Shown in pieces: positions 23,527-33,459 of a stretch of DNA of 63,999 nt. This stretch comes from a virus: positions 1-63,999 of the IMG/VR virus record IMGVR_UViG_3300022871_000016; one strand, given 5' to 3'. A program made the translations under genes and the position numbers. The number at the start of each line of letters is the position of its first letter. Position 1 is the first letter of the stretch. The notes beneath the pieces are model-generated. The model was not told the origin of the DNA, did not search any database, and was given only the letters and a program-made list of their open reading frames with translations.

Positions 23527-24077
23527 TATACCTCCTCTGTTTGTAAATTTTTAAGATAAACTACATAATCAATGAATTTTGCATCATCAATAGTATAAAC
23601 TTTTTTGTATGTTGATGTTGAATTATCATAACATAAATAACATGTTGCCGCGAATAACCTTACCGATGTAAATGTAGTGGCTCCTAACGGATCCCAAAAA
23701 CCAATAGGAAACATATTATATAAAGTATCTTTAAAAAATTCAGGAACCCATGCTGTCATTGCACCTGTGGCATCATTACGAGAATAGTATGTTTTGCTAG
23801 TAGTATATATACTTCTAAAAAAAGCATACCCTCCAGCATCATCACCAATCATTTTTTCAGAGAACGAATATGTAAAATATCTTACTCTTATTTGAACTCC
23901 AATATCTTCTAATTTATATGAGCTAGTGCCGGGTAGATCAATATCAACACCGTATGTTGTATCGCCATTCAGTGCTTGCGGCATTGCTGTAGTTCCAGAG
24001 CTTATAATATTTGATACATTAGGAGTTATTATGACTGAATGACCTAATGTATCGCTTACTCTAAGACCGTAATCCAT
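23526..24077 (-). CDS. Tail protein paralogue 3, 183 aa
   Basis: Third of three tandem homologues. The shared N-terminal module reads YGLRVSDTLG, then TPNVSNIISSGTTAMP and YGVDIDLPGTS. The C-terminal part shares AMTAWVPEFF and FTSVRLFAATCYL with the 186-aa copy. Position after the tail-tip gene suggests distal tail or receptor-interacting subunits. Overlaps the next copy by one base. Confidence 0.7.
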   Translation of the reverse strand: MDYGLRVSDTLGHSVIITPNVSNIISSGTTAMPQALNGDTTYGVDIDLPGTSSYKLEDIGVQIRVRYFTYSFSEKMIGDDAGGYAFFRSIYTTSKTYYSRNDATGAMTAWVPEFFKDTLYNMFPIGFWDPLGATTFTSVRLFAATCYLCYDNSTSTYKKVYTIDDAKFIDYVVYLKNLQTEEV

Positions 24078-25210
24078 TAATCTCCTCTATACTTTTTCAT
24101 ATACATTATATAATCAACTTCTGAAACACCATTTGTTCCAATAGTAGCTACATCTTTTCCAGAATATACTAATGGTTTATATTTTATCCCTGTAGTTTTC
24201 ATTTCTTTTGTTGAATTTCCCCATGATAATGTAACAGTAGCGTAGTTACCGCCGGCTCCTGTACTTTCAATAGCAGTTATATATCTGTAAACAGTCCATG
24301 TATTAGATTCTAATGTACACCAATCTTCTGAAACAGTAGTAATAAAAACAATAGCAAAAGCCTTATCACCTGATAGCCACGCATTATCTCTAAAATAACA
24401 CCATACATTTACAACAATACAAACTGCATCACCGGGAGTTAAGTTAGTCAAAGGGCAAGCCCAAGTTCCACTTACTGATCCTTCTCCACCTCTTACAAAA
24501 CTTGTATCAGATGCAACGTTGTTGCCTAATAATGTTGCACCACTAGGATAAGAAATTCTATATATACTACAGTTTGTTGTTACAGCAGCAATAAGTCTAT
24601 AAGATGCATCGCTAGTTATTGTATATGTTTGGAGTGTTGAACCTTGTGTTTCAGATAAGATATACCCTGCTTGACCATTGACAGTTTGTGTAGTATCTCT
24701 ACCATAAAATGTTGTAGTAGCCGCAGTACCTCCGGCAATATTTAAAAACCCATAATGCACTGCGGCGAATATTCGCATTGCTTTTGACGTGCTTCCAAAC
24801 TTATCCCAACCAGCCAGTAATGATATTTGTATTAAATGATTCCACTTAGTTATATCTGATGCTGTCATATCTCCGGGTGTCCATGATGTCATTACCCCTG
24901 TATTTACATCTTTATCATAGTAAGTATAGCTATCGTCACCATAGAATACTTTCAAAGAATTATTAGTTGGATATGTAAACTCATGTACAGAAAGTCGATA
25001 ATCAAAATCTCTTATTTGCACAATCATACCAAGGTCAGTATTATCAATATCATAATCTCCGGGTAGATCAATGTCTACACCATAAGTACCGTCACCATTT
25101 AAAGCATTAGGCAATGTTATTGTTCCAGAAGATATTATTTGAGCAATATTTGGAACAATTAAACTGCTGTTTCCTATAGTATCAAATATTTTTAATCCGT
25201 AATTACTCAT
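24077..25210 (-). CDS. Tail protein paralogue 2, 377 aa, with insertion
   Basis: Same N-terminal module (YGLKIFDTIG, TYGVDIDLPG) as its neighbours, but about twice as long. Extra domain of about 200 residues after LRIFAAVHYG, with beta-rich composition, placed before a C-terminal segment (EVDYIMYMKKYRGD) that matches the ends of the other two. A host-range domain insertion is a natural reading. Confidence 0.7.
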   Translation of the reverse strand: MSNYGLKIFDTIGNSSLIVPNIAQIISSGTITLPNALNGDGTYGVDIDLPGDYDIDNTDLGMIVQIRDFDYRLSVHEFTYPTNNSLKVFYGDDSYTYYDKDVNTGVMTSWTPGDMTASDITKWNHLIQISLLAGWDKFGSTSKAMRIFAAVHYGFLNIAGGTAATTTFYGRDTTQTVNGQAGYILSETQGSTLQTYTITSDASYRLIAAVTTNCSIYRISYPSGATLLGNNVASDTSFVRGGEGSVSGTWACPLTNLTPGDAVCIVVNVWCYFRDNAWLSGDKAFAIVFITTVSEDWCTLESNTWTVYRYITAIESTGAGGNYATVTLSWGNSTKEMKTTGIKYKPLVYSGKDVATIGTNGVSEVDYIMYMKKYRGD

Positions 25211-25763
25211 AATTATGATTCTTAATAGTTACTACATATTCTATTTTATTTACTCCTTTATCTCCGATCGAATAAACTTTTATAAACTCACTTGCGCTAG
25301 CATCGTAAGCTAAATAACATGTTGCCGCGAATAATAATACAGATGTAAAAGTTGTTCCACCTTTAATATCCCAAAAGCTAACAGGGAATATTCCAGCAAA
25401 CCCATCATAAGTAGTTGCAGTTGATGGAGTCAAATTTCCAGCAGTCCAAGAAGTCATAACTCCTGTTGCCTTTGCGTGCTTATAATAAGACATAGCAGAA
25501 TCCATATAGCCAATATTTTGTGAAGAATATAAAATATTAGTTATCTTATATGTATGTTCAATAGGAGCAATTAAAACAGTAATATCTTCTTTAGGAATCG
25601 CACTAGTTCCGGGCAAGTCTATAACAACACCGTAAGTGTTATCAACATTTAAAGTATTAGGCATTGTTATTCTTCCAGAGCTAACAATGGTAGATATTTT
25701 AGGAGTAATTGTAGTGTAGTTTGAACCTAATGAATCATATACTTTTAATCCAAATTCGTTCAT
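25203..25763 (-). CDS. Tail protein paralogue 1, 186 aa
   Basis: First of the tandem series, starting as the tail-tip gene ends (ATGA-type overlap). It has FGLKVYDSLG, YGVVIDLPGTS, GVMTSWTAGNL and FTSVLLFAATCYL in the same order as the 183-aa copy. Confidence 0.7.
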   Translation of the reverse strand: MNEFGLKVYDSLGSNYTTITPKISTIVSSGRITMPNTLNVDNTYGVVIDLPGTSAIPKEDITVLIAPIEHTYKITNILYSSQNIGYMDSAMSYYKHAKATGVMTSWTAGNLTPSTATTYDGFAGIFPVSFWDIKGGTTFTSVLLFAATCYLAYDASASEFIKVYSIGDKGVNKIEYVVTIKNHNYE

Positions 25764-28594
25764 GATAATTTGCCTAGCTCAACTCTTAGTATGCTTGATG
25801 CATCATATACTTTTATTACATCATTAGCACCGTCTAATACTATTTTTCCAGCACTACCAACATTAACTGTAATTGTCAAGCTACCTGCTGTTATCTTATC
25901 AGCAGACAAATCGATAATATGAGCATTTTGAATAATTGCATCTTTTATTTGTGCTGATAAAGTTATTACTTCTCCGGCATAAACTTTCCTCGCGGTTATG
26001 ATTTGATCGCCAAGCATACCTTCTGTAAACTCTATATATTTTACTTCTACAGCTGATGTAAAATTTCCTGCGCCAAAACCATCAACACCTCTTACTTTAT
26101 AGTACCTAACAGGATGTAAAAAAAACTTAGAAGTTGTATCAGGAGGTGCTACCCAATTATCATCCATAGTAAACTTACCTGTAGCTGTAGCATACGCTGA
26201 TACTTTTAATTCTTCACCTACTCCTGTACCAGATATTATTTCTATGTAACTTCCTTTCCAATAATCAGGCCCCCAACCGGCTAAATCTAAATCAGTAACG
26301 TAATCAGTATTTGCCGCGCCATTATCATCTGACATTCCATTCTGTGAGCTTTCACCTTGTATTGTGCAGTTACGCCCCGGTACTTTACCAAATAATTTTT
26401 CTTCTCCAGCCCAAGCATTAGTTTTAGAATAATATACATCATAGTATTCAATATCAGTTGCGGTATCATCAGTCCAGCATAAACGTGCTATATTAAAAAC
26501 AATATCAGCAGTTAAAGATAATGGGATCGCCGGGGCAGCATTTACCGGAGTTATTTGGGCTGAAGTAATAGAATACTTACCGCTTGAATTTATTGATCTC
26601 AACCAATATGTACCCGGAGCTCGGCTAGAAGGAATTAAAACTTTTTTATTTGCTAACCCACGATATATTAAATGTGCATCATCAGTTCCAAAGTTAGCAT
26701 CTTCATCTCTTATTTCATATCCAGATAAATCAGAATCAGTAACAATTGCCCAAGATAACTCTAAATTTTTACCCCAAGAGGAAGTGAAGCTAGAAACATT
26801 AGAAGGATTAGTAGATTTTCCAACTAATGTAATTGGATTTGAGATGCGACCTGTAGATATAATATTCTTTACTGATTGTGTTTTAACTTTAATATTATAT
26901 GTTTGACCACTATTTAATCCGCTACTTATTCTAAATGTAGTAGCAGATTTATCTGCAATTCCGTATTGAGTATAACTACCTCCTGATTTTGCTAATTCAA
27001 TAATATAATTGTTTAATAAATCACGATTTGTTGCCGGCGCAGTCCAACTTACGTCAACTACAACTACCCACGTTCCATCAACATTAACCCATCCAGTTTC
27101 CGATAAAGCAATATTAGTAACATCTACAACAGCTTCGTATGGGTTAGGAGGATTTCCAGAATCCCAATCATCGAAGGTTGATCCAAAACCATCATCTAAT
27201 ACAGAACTGTTATATGCATTGCATACATATTTAGCCCGCCCAAAATTCGCTTCAGTTATACTCATAATTCTAAACAATGCAGTATCCCAATTAGGTCTTG
27301 AATGCGTAACTGAAACAATATCATATTGCTCACAATGCATTGCTTCAATCGTAGATTCAAATTCACACCAAATATCATTTAACTTACCTTCATATAATAT
27401 TTTATTTGCTTGTCTAGATGCTTGAGATTGTCTTATGATGCCATACATTTCGATTTTGCTTTCTCGTATTCCCCTTATGTCCTGATCTAATTCATCTTCT
27501 GCCCATGCTATTCTTTTAGGGTTCTTTATTTCTAACGGAGATATCCATTCTACTCCTATTTTATTATGTATTTCGTCTGACTTTCCATACCCATAATTAA
27601 ATGTATCGTTATCTATATTATCCTCAGTAAATGCCATTACTGATGTTTCACCTGATTTTTCATATACTATTTTATAAGTTGCACCACTGCGTATCAATTG
27701 TGCATTGCAAGTAATTAACATTTTTGCTAAGTTATCTAATGCTGAATGTTTTGTATCAAGAGCAATAGTTAATTCATATCTTTCTTCTGTTCCGCCAGAA
27801 CCATTGCTCACACCTTCAGCACAGTGCTCGTAAAAATCACCAAAGCTATCATCATCAATGAAGCTTGATGAAACTCCACACCCACCAAGCACTACACTTA
27901 AGCCCATATAATCACGAATTATAGCGGATGGATTTTTAGAAAATGCTTTAGAAGCAGTCCATTGATGTATTCCAGCATCCCAAAGAGCAACTTTCTTTCC
28001 TGTTATTTTAGCGCCTAATGTTGGGTTACTACTGACATCATCTCCGGCAGTTATTGTTGCGGCAACATAGCATACATCTCTTAATCCTTTAACTGTTGCG
28101 GATCCTCTTGCATCAACAGTTTGTGTAGAAGTTCCTGTGTATGCTGTATAACTACATCCAGATAAAGTTGCTATATCTTTTTCATCAATAATAATATTAC
28201 TTACTGAACTCACTTCACCTATACAAAAACCGATGAATCTTTGTACAGTAGTCCCGGGTTCAGACTGCCATATTATATTTCCTCCAACGAGTATTGGGCC
28301 TCCATAAATTATTGGAACAATTCCTTCATTAGAAAAAGTGTTTTCTATACTTCGCGATGTATATTTTGAACCTGATGCACCTAACTTATCTGCTTTACTT
28401 CCAGAAGCTAATGAGTAAGCAATAGACGCTACGGTGAAAGCAGTTATAAAAGGATGAACCCATGCATAATCAACTATCATAACACCTATCGACCAAATTG
28501 CGGCTCCTATTGCGCCGCCTACTACTCCGGCATAAGCGTATGTAACGATGAAAAACTGAAAAAATGCAAATAGTAAAAGTATTTTTTTAATCAT
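25760..28594 (-). CDS. Tail tip / host-specificity protein (gpJ-like)
   Basis: The product is 944 aa. Starts with a clear signal-peptide-like segment (MIKKILLLFAFFQFFIVTYA) and a Gly/Ala-rich membrane-like stretch. It continues with tip-attachment-protein hallmarks (VPIIYGGPILVGGNIIW near residues 90-110; CIGEVSSVSNIIID). The middle and C-terminal parts contain fibronectin-III-like repeats (GLNSGQTYNIKVKT; LSGYEIRDED). It forms the tail-tip hub and distal fibre in lambda-like phages. Encoded after the NlpC/P60 gene, as in lambda K-I-J order. Confidence 0.82.
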   Translation of the reverse strand: MIKKILLLFAFFQFFIVTYAYAGVVGGAIGAAIWSIGVMIVDYAWVHPFITAFTVASIAYSLASGSKADKLGASGSKYTSRSIENTFSNEGIVPIIYGGPILVGGNIIWQSEPGTTVQRFIGFCIGEVSSVSNIIIDEKDIATLSGCSYTAYTGTSTQTVDARGSATVKGLRDVCYVAATITAGDDVSSNPTLGAKITGKKVALWDAGIHQWTASKAFSKNPSAIIRDYMGLSVVLGGCGVSSSFIDDDSFGDFYEHCAEGVSNGSGGTEERYELTIALDTKHSALDNLAKMLITCNAQLIRSGATYKIVYEKSGETSVMAFTEDNIDNDTFNYGYGKSDEIHNKIGVEWISPLEIKNPKRIAWAEDELDQDIRGIRESKIEMYGIIRQSQASRQANKILYEGKLNDIWCEFESTIEAMHCEQYDIVSVTHSRPNWDTALFRIMSITEANFGRAKYVCNAYNSSVLDDGFGSTFDDWDSGNPPNPYEAVVDVTNIALSETGWVNVDGTWVVVVDVSWTAPATNRDLLNNYIIELAKSGGSYTQYGIADKSATTFRISSGLNSGQTYNIKVKTQSVKNIISTGRISNPITLVGKSTNPSNVSSFTSSWGKNLELSWAIVTDSDLSGYEIRDEDANFGTDDAHLIYRGLANKKVLIPSSRAPGTYWLRSINSSGKYSITSAQITPVNAAPAIPLSLTADIVFNIARLCWTDDTATDIEYYDVYYSKTNAWAGEEKLFGKVPGRNCTIQGESSQNGMSDDNGAANTDYVTDLDLAGWGPDYWKGSYIEIISGTGVGEELKVSAYATATGKFTMDDNWVAPPDTTSKFFLHPVRYYKVRGVDGFGAGNFTSAVEVKYIEFTEGMLGDQIITARKVYAGEVITLSAQIKDAIIQNAHIIDLSADKITAGSLTITVNVGSAGKIVLDGANDVIKVYDASSILRVELGKLS

Positions 28595-28982
28595 TTGGTC
28601 TATATATTAATGATATAAATTCTTTTAAATATCTTAATCTAGTAAGACACGATCCAACAACTCCGTCCATATGTAATATTTGTTTATTATTAATGCATAC
28701 TCCTAATGATCCTACTTGTTTATGATTATCGATGACAACAATATCTCCTTCATCAATATCATTTATATCTACTATATCAGCAAAAGTATTTAAAACAGAT
28801 GCCATTCTATTCTTATCTTTTTTTTGATTTCTAAATATTATATTTTTTCCGTCAGTAAATGGTAACTCTTTGTTCTTAACATATTTATAATATAAATAAA
28901 CAATTCCTCTACAATCACAAAATTTAAAGTCTTTATGATTTAATTTAAAAGGGATGCCAATAAGTTTATTTAAATCTATCAT
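28587..28982 (-). CDS. NlpC/P60-like tail peptidase (gpK-like)
   Basis: The product is 131 aa. CDCRGIVYLYYKY (about residues 22-34) carries the likely catalytic Cys, and GVCINNKQILHMDG (about residues 96-109) the catalytic His, matching NlpC/P60 folds. In siphoviruses this protein helps the tail cross peptidoglycan. Overlaps the tip gene by eight bases. Not every catalytic residue can be confirmed without alignment. Confidence 0.72.
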   Translation of the reverse strand: MIDLNKLIGIPFKLNHKDFKFCDCRGIVYLYYKYVKNKELPFTDGKNIIFRNQKKDKNRMASVLNTFADIVDINDIDEGDIVVIDNHKQVGSLGVCINNKQILHMDGVVGSCLTRLRYLKEFISLIYRPND

Positions 28983-29839
28983 TTTGTTAAAGGTATTGTA
29001 TGGAATCCATGATAATTAATAGTATTAGAAAATATTGTATCACAAGAATTTAATGTTTTATCACAGCCACGATATACTGCAAATGCATCAGTAGCAGTTG
29101 GAGCAACGTCTAAAGCATAATCTAATGTTAATGTATGCGTAGATGAAACAAAATCTAATATCTTTCTCGATGAACCATTATTGTTTCCTGAAGTAAATGT
29201 AATTATACCCCAGTTCCAATAATCATCTGCTTGGTCTAAATTAACAGTATCTATAATAGTAGTAGTTGTTCCGCCTGTAACTGCACCTATTACTTTATTA
29301 GCTACTGCATCTTTATCTATTTGACAATAGCTATCTCCAAATCTTGCATTACATTCAATTTGGTAGGGCCACCCAGTTTCAAAACTTAATGACCCTAAAA
29401 CGGGGGTACAGTTTGCAGCCATTTTTTTTCTAGAAAAAGATACATTCTGGATAAAGCCATCAAAAACTATTTTAGCATCTAAGTAAGAACTTAAATGATC
29501 TCTGAATATTAGCCTTGTAACAATTCGTTTATTTCTTAAATCATGAGCTGCTGCATAAACAGACATTGCTTTTGTGACATTATCTATTTGGTATCCAACA
29601 CGCTCTATCTCGCCATGTGTACTTTTTTTCATTGCACTTCTTGACACGCCTACAGGAGTATATTGTTGTGATGTATGGCTAAGGTAATTAAAAAAATATA
29701 ATGGAAAATAGAAGTTAATGAAATGAAGGGTATTAGAATCTTCGGCAGTTTGCGAACCTAAATAAATGTCATGTATCTCTACCGGCTTATGTTGCAGTTG
29801 ATTCTTAATAGCTATTAACGTTGCAGATAAACTCAACAT
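28979..29839 (-). CDS. Phage tail protein, DUF2163/BR0599-like
   Basis: The product is 286 aa. The C-terminal segment TGWPYQIECNARFGDSYCQI matches the BR0599 signature (Y-Q..C...G...C). The order with the 313-aa tail protein, the NlpC/P60 peptidase and the tip protein is the usual distal-tail module. Start behind AAGGGGG. Overlaps the NlpC/P60 gene by four bases. Confidence 0.78.
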   Translation of the reverse strand: MLSLSATLIAIKNQLQHKPVEIHDIYLGSQTAEDSNTLHFINFYFPLYFFNYLSHTSQQYTPVGVSRSAMKKSTHGEIERVGYQIDNVTKAMSVYAAAHDLRNKRIVTRLIFRDHLSSYLDAKIVFDGFIQNVSFSRKKMAANCTPVLGSLSFETGWPYQIECNARFGDSYCQIDKDAVANKVIGAVTGGTTTTIIDTVNLDQADDYWNWGIITFTSGNNNGSSRKILDFVSSTHTLTLDYALDVAPTATDAFAVYRGCDKTLNSCDTIFSNTINYHGFHTIPLTK

Positions 29840-29850
29840 TTTAAACCCCC

Positions 29851-30792
29851 TTAACCGCTAGAGCTACTTGATGAACTAAAGCTACTTGAGCTGAAAGAAC
29901 TGCTTGAACTAAATGAGCTACTTGATGAACTAGAACTACTTGAGCTGAAAGAACTGCTTGAACTAAATGAGCTACTACTTGATGATGAACTAGAAGAATC
30001 ACTACTGCTTGATGATGAACTAGAATTACTTGAACTTGATGAGCTCGAAGAACTTGATGAAAGAGAAGATGAACTCGATGAGCTAGATGAGCTAGAACTT
30101 GAGCTAGATGAGCTAGAACTTGAGCTAGATGAGCTTGAAGAAGATCTACTTGAACTAGACGATGAGCTGGAACTCATTGAACTAGAAGAACTAGAAGAAC
30201 TAAAGTTTCCTTCAGGAGGATTATAAGAACTCCACCTAATCTCTTTTAAATTAATACCGGAATGCAATAACTGATACGCGGCTAATTCTCTAGTTAATTT
30301 ATCATCAGTAAACCTAACTTTAAAATAATATTCATAAGAAAGTAATATCGCGCCACTTGCCGGAATAGGATTGAATGTTATATATGATTTTTCAGTGGTA
30401 AAATTATTGCTTAAAGTGTAGTTTGTATTAGCAACGCCACCAACAGTACAAGAACTATTTGCAGAAACATCAACAGGAAAATTATGAAGTAAAAAAGCGG
30501 CTGTTACTCCATCAGCTGACCCTAATGCTTCATCTGTTATTTGATACTCGGTAAGAATTTTTAATAAAAAATAATCATAAGCGCCTAACCTTGCAATATA
30601 AAAATCCCAAATTACATTCATTGCTGTTTGGGTTAGGAATTTACAAGTAAGGTTATAATCTCTTAATCCATGATCCCATAAAGCATCGCGTTGTTCTATG
30701 CCACTTTCAGAATCACTTATATTGGTATTAAAACTTATAGTTTCTTTTAAACCAAATTCAGGTGTTAATGTTAGTATATTAGTATTAGCCAT
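29851..30792 (-). CDS. DUF2460-like distal tail protein with poly-serine tail
   Basis: The product is 313 aa. Residues 1-200 form a DUF2460-like distal-tail domain (tail-side position, WDFYIARLGAYDYFLLK, then KLTRELAAYQLLHSG). From about residue 201 to the end the protein is almost only serine, broken by single Met, Arg, Leu, Asn, Asp and Phe residues, ending in SG. The tail is longer than any usual linker. Mixed serine codons are used. The domain assignment is moderate, the tail is unambiguous. Confidence 0.8.
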   Translation of the reverse strand: MANTNILTLTPEFGLKETISFNTNISDSESGIEQRDALWDHGLRDYNLTCKFLTQTAMNVIWDFYIARLGAYDYFLLKILTEYQITDEALGSADGVTAAFLLHNFPVDVSANSSCTVGGVANTNYTLSNNFTTEKSYITFNPIPASGAILLSYEYYFKVRFTDDKLTRELAAYQLLHSGINLKEIRWSSYNPPEGNFSSSSSSSSMSSSSSSSSSRSSSSSSSSSSSSSSSSSSSSSSSSSSSLSSSSSSSSSSSNSSSSSSSSDSSSSSSSSSSFSSSSSFSSSSSSSSSSSFSSSSSFSSSSFSSSSSSSG

Positions 30793-32728
30793 ATTTTTGT
30801 GTAATTCCTCTTAATGATTGATTATCCATTATGCTTCTTCCGGAAGCATTTGCATAAATATCTCCGTTCTGCTGTAACCTTTCTCTGAATGATCGTTCAT
30901 CAATAGTTTGAATATAATAATTATTTACTACTCCGCCGCCGCCGCCGGAACCTTCTCCGCGATTAAGCTTATTCAAATTATCTACACCTAAATTGCCCAT
31001 TGCTCTTCGGTTTAATACACCCTCACCCTCAAGTAATGTTGCGGGAACTTCTCCTCCAGAATGAAACTTCTTTCGATACCCAAAACTATTTTTTGAATCC
31101 ATAATATACCCACCAGAATGAGCGCGTGCAGTTCCTGCATTAATAACGGCACCAACAACCCCTCCTGAATATCCTAATAGCCCAGCTGCTTTTTGCCATA
31201 TTGACATTATTATTAAATTAGCAATAATATCTGTAATAGTTTTTAACATTGCATCACCAAATGACACTAATACATCTTTTAATGATTCAAAATCTCCTTT
31301 GATAACCTTAAAAAAACCATCAGACATAGAATTACGCATATTAACAGCAAATGATTTCGTCATTACTTCCATAGCATCGTATTGATCTTTGGCATCTGTT
31401 AACGCAAGCTTTCGTAATTTTGTTACTTTAGCTTGATACCATTCCTCTATCTCTAATTTTCTAGCTGCATTATCTTCAAATACTTTTAGGTATAAAGCAT
31501 ACTCTTGATTTAATTGTTCTATTTGATAATCAGCTCGAGTTCTTTGAAATATTGAATATGTATCTGCCCATTCTTTTTGTGTTGCCATTTTAGCTTGTTC
31601 TGCTTCTATTATTTTACCTTGTTCTTTAAGTCTAATTGAATCCATAAATGATTGAATTTCTAACTGTGTTTTTCTTGTTATCAAAGCAAGTCTTTCTTGT
31701 TGTTTCTCTGCAATCTTATTTGTAAGATTATCAGGTTTCATGAATAAGAAATTTTTCCCACTTATATTCTTGCTAGTTTTAATTAAAATTTGTAACGATT
31801 TATCAACTTTGCTTATTTCTTTATCTAATACCATCATTGCAGTAGAAGCATTTTTACCAGACCACGTATCAAACATATCTTTCATTATTTTCATACCAGC
31901 CTGCAAATGAAATGTTTTATTAAGAAAAAAACCTAAAGCTTCTTTTGCATCACTCCAAGCGTTAGCCATCTGCGCTACGCTACCTGCATAACTTTTTATA
32001 TCTCTTTGAGCTCTTCCAGCCATCTTTCCTTCTATCAATCCAAGAACCATTTCAAATTGTTTGGCTACAGACATGCTTTTAGGTATAGTAACTCCGAACA
32101 ACCTAGATATTTGCATTGTATATCCAACAGCACTTTTTGCTATTAGCTCACCCGCTTCTGATAGGCTTCTTCCGGACCCTGCTGCAAAATCTACAACAGC
32201 TTGGGTTGCTCTTTTTAATTTAGAAGGTACAACTCCGCCTACAGTAATTAATTTTTCCATTACTTCCAATATTGCTTCATCACCGTATCTAGTTGTTTCT
32301 TGAAAAGCAGCAGACAATTCTTTAAGATTATTTTGCATAAATTTAGAAGCAGTACCTTGGATTTCCATAGCAAAGCTAAGACGCTTTACAGCATCTTCTT
32401 GTATCATCATAGCTTTGGTAGCTGATTTAAAAAGATTGATTAATGGTCCTAAAGCAAACATCCAAACAAGTATTATGTTACGCATAGAACCAATAGATCC
32501 TATTAGCTTACCTATTTGAGCGTTGTGGAATCTTGAAAACCTTCCTGCTTTTTCATGTCCTTGCGCCATTTTATCTAAAGCCATAGCAGTTTCAGCCCCA
32601 GTTTTTTGAAATTGGACTCCTACCTTCTTCATGGAATTAATCATTGCTGCATTAGCTTTTATGACTTTACCAGAAGCTTTATCAACAAATGTTGCTCTAA
32701 CTGTAAAATTTTGATCGCCTACTGCCAT
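30785..32728 (-). CDS. Tape measure protein
   Basis: The product is 647 aa. Long helical coiled-coil middle, hydrophobic segments (IILVWMFALGPLINLF near residues 85-100; IANLIIMSIWQKAAGLLGYSG in the C-terminal part) and a Gly-rich C-terminus. It lies directly after the tail-chaperone pair. It sets tail length; 647 residues would predict a tail of roughly 100 nm by the usual scaling. ATG two bases after the chaperone stop behind AAGGTG. Confidence 0.88.
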   Translation of the reverse strand: MAVGDQNFTVRATFVDKASGKVIKANAAMINSMKKVGVQFQKTGAETAMALDKMAQGHEKAGRFSRFHNAQIGKLIGSIGSMRNIILVWMFALGPLINLFKSATKAMMIQEDAVKRLSFAMEIQGTASKFMQNNLKELSAAFQETTRYGDEAILEVMEKLITVGGVVPSKLKRATQAVVDFAAGSGRSLSEAGELIAKSAVGYTMQISRLFGVTIPKSMSVAKQFEMVLGLIEGKMAGRAQRDIKSYAGSVAQMANAWSDAKEALGFFLNKTFHLQAGMKIMKDMFDTWSGKNASTAMMVLDKEISKVDKSLQILIKTSKNISGKNFLFMKPDNLTNKIAEKQQERLALITRKTQLEIQSFMDSIRLKEQGKIIEAEQAKMATQKEWADTYSIFQRTRADYQIEQLNQEYALYLKVFEDNAARKLEIEEWYQAKVTKLRKLALTDAKDQYDAMEVMTKSFAVNMRNSMSDGFFKVIKGDFESLKDVLVSFGDAMLKTITDIIANLIIMSIWQKAAGLLGYSGGVVGAVINAGTARAHSGGYIMDSKNSFGYRKKFHSGGEVPATLLEGEGVLNRRAMGNLGVDNLNKLNRGEGSGGGGGVVNNYYIQTIDERSFRERLQQNGDIYANASGRSIMDNQSLRGITQKYG

Positions 32729-32729
32729 A

Positions 32730-33035
32730 TTACACCTTATGTTTACTGTTCATTACTTTTATCTCAGCTGATTCTAAAATGTCGAATATATCTAATAGTT
32801 TTGCTGGTTGCTGTGCAACACTACCGGGGAAAGGTAACAATCCTTTTTTATAATATTCATAATATTTTATATACGTTTTTACCTCTGGTGGTAGCATTTT
32901 TGCTATGCACCTATCCGCTGGCTTACCATCTATTAAATATGGCTGAATTGGTTTGCCATTACACCCACGAAATTTCTTTTGATGTTCATTACAATCGTGG
33001 CAATTAAGGCCTAAGCTTGACACCTCAACTGCCAA
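32730..33035 (-). CDS. Frameshifted extension of tail assembly chaperone (T part)
   Basis: This frame is -1 relative to the upstream chaperone gene and has only a TTG near its start and no good ribosome-binding site. It is reached from the A AAA AAC slippery site at 33041-33047, giving a fused product of about 239 aa (33448 to 32730). A CHDC...H...C motif near its start may bind zinc. It corresponds to the T part of lambda-type G/GT chaperones and lies immediately before the tape measure gene. Confidence 0.82.
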   Translation of the reverse strand: MAVEVSSLGLNCHDCNEHQKKFRGCNGKPIQPYLIDGKPADRCIAKMLPPEVKTYIKYYEYYKKGLLPFPGSVAQQPAKLLDIFDILESAEIKVMNSKHKV

Positions 33036-33037
33036 TA

Positions 33038-33448
33038 TTAGTTTTTTTCTAAATCTTCACCAACCTCGTTTTCACCCCAAATTATTGCGGCTAATTCATT
33101 TATTACAAATAAAGGAATTGCTCTCATAGTTTCATCAGCAACAACTTCAATTTCAATATTGAAAACTTTTTCTTTTTTTGTTTTAAACTCTAATTCTTTT
33201 CCATTGATCTTGAAGTTTTTAAATCCTTTTAATCCATATTTTAAGATAGTAAAATTATTTTGTGTATAATCAATATCTCCTTGAACGTAAACTGGTTTAT
33301 CATCTTTTATCTCAATTTTACCAAAGCTTGAAATAAACTTTGATTTCATAATAGAGTCTAATGGACCTATTAACCAAATTGTAGGATTTACTTTATCCTT
33401 TTCTAATGTGTATTCTTTTGTCATTCCGACACTGATTGGATCTACCAC
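33038..33448 (-). CDS. Tail assembly chaperone (G part)
   Basis: The product is 136 aa ending in EVGEDLEKN. The last codons GAA AAA AAC TAA contain the canonical -1 slippery heptamer A AAA AAC just before the stop. It is upstream of the tape measure protein, as expected of G/GT pairs, which chaperone tape measure folding during tail assembly. AAGGAGG precedes the ATG. Confidence 0.82.
   Translation of the reverse strand: MVDPISVGMTKEYTLEKDKVNPTIWLIGPLDSIMKSKFISSFGKIEIKDDKPVYVQGDIDYTQNNFTILKYGLKGFKNFKINGKELEFKTKKEKVFNIEIEVVADETMRAIPLFVINELAAIIWGENEVGEDLEKN
33041..33047 (-). promoter_or_regulatory. Programmed -1 frameshift site A AAA AAC
   Basis: In phase X XXY YYZ with the chaperone reading frame and one codon before its TAA stop. 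The -1 frame stays open to 32730. Confidence 0.82.
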
Positions 33449-33459
33449 GACACCCTCCT

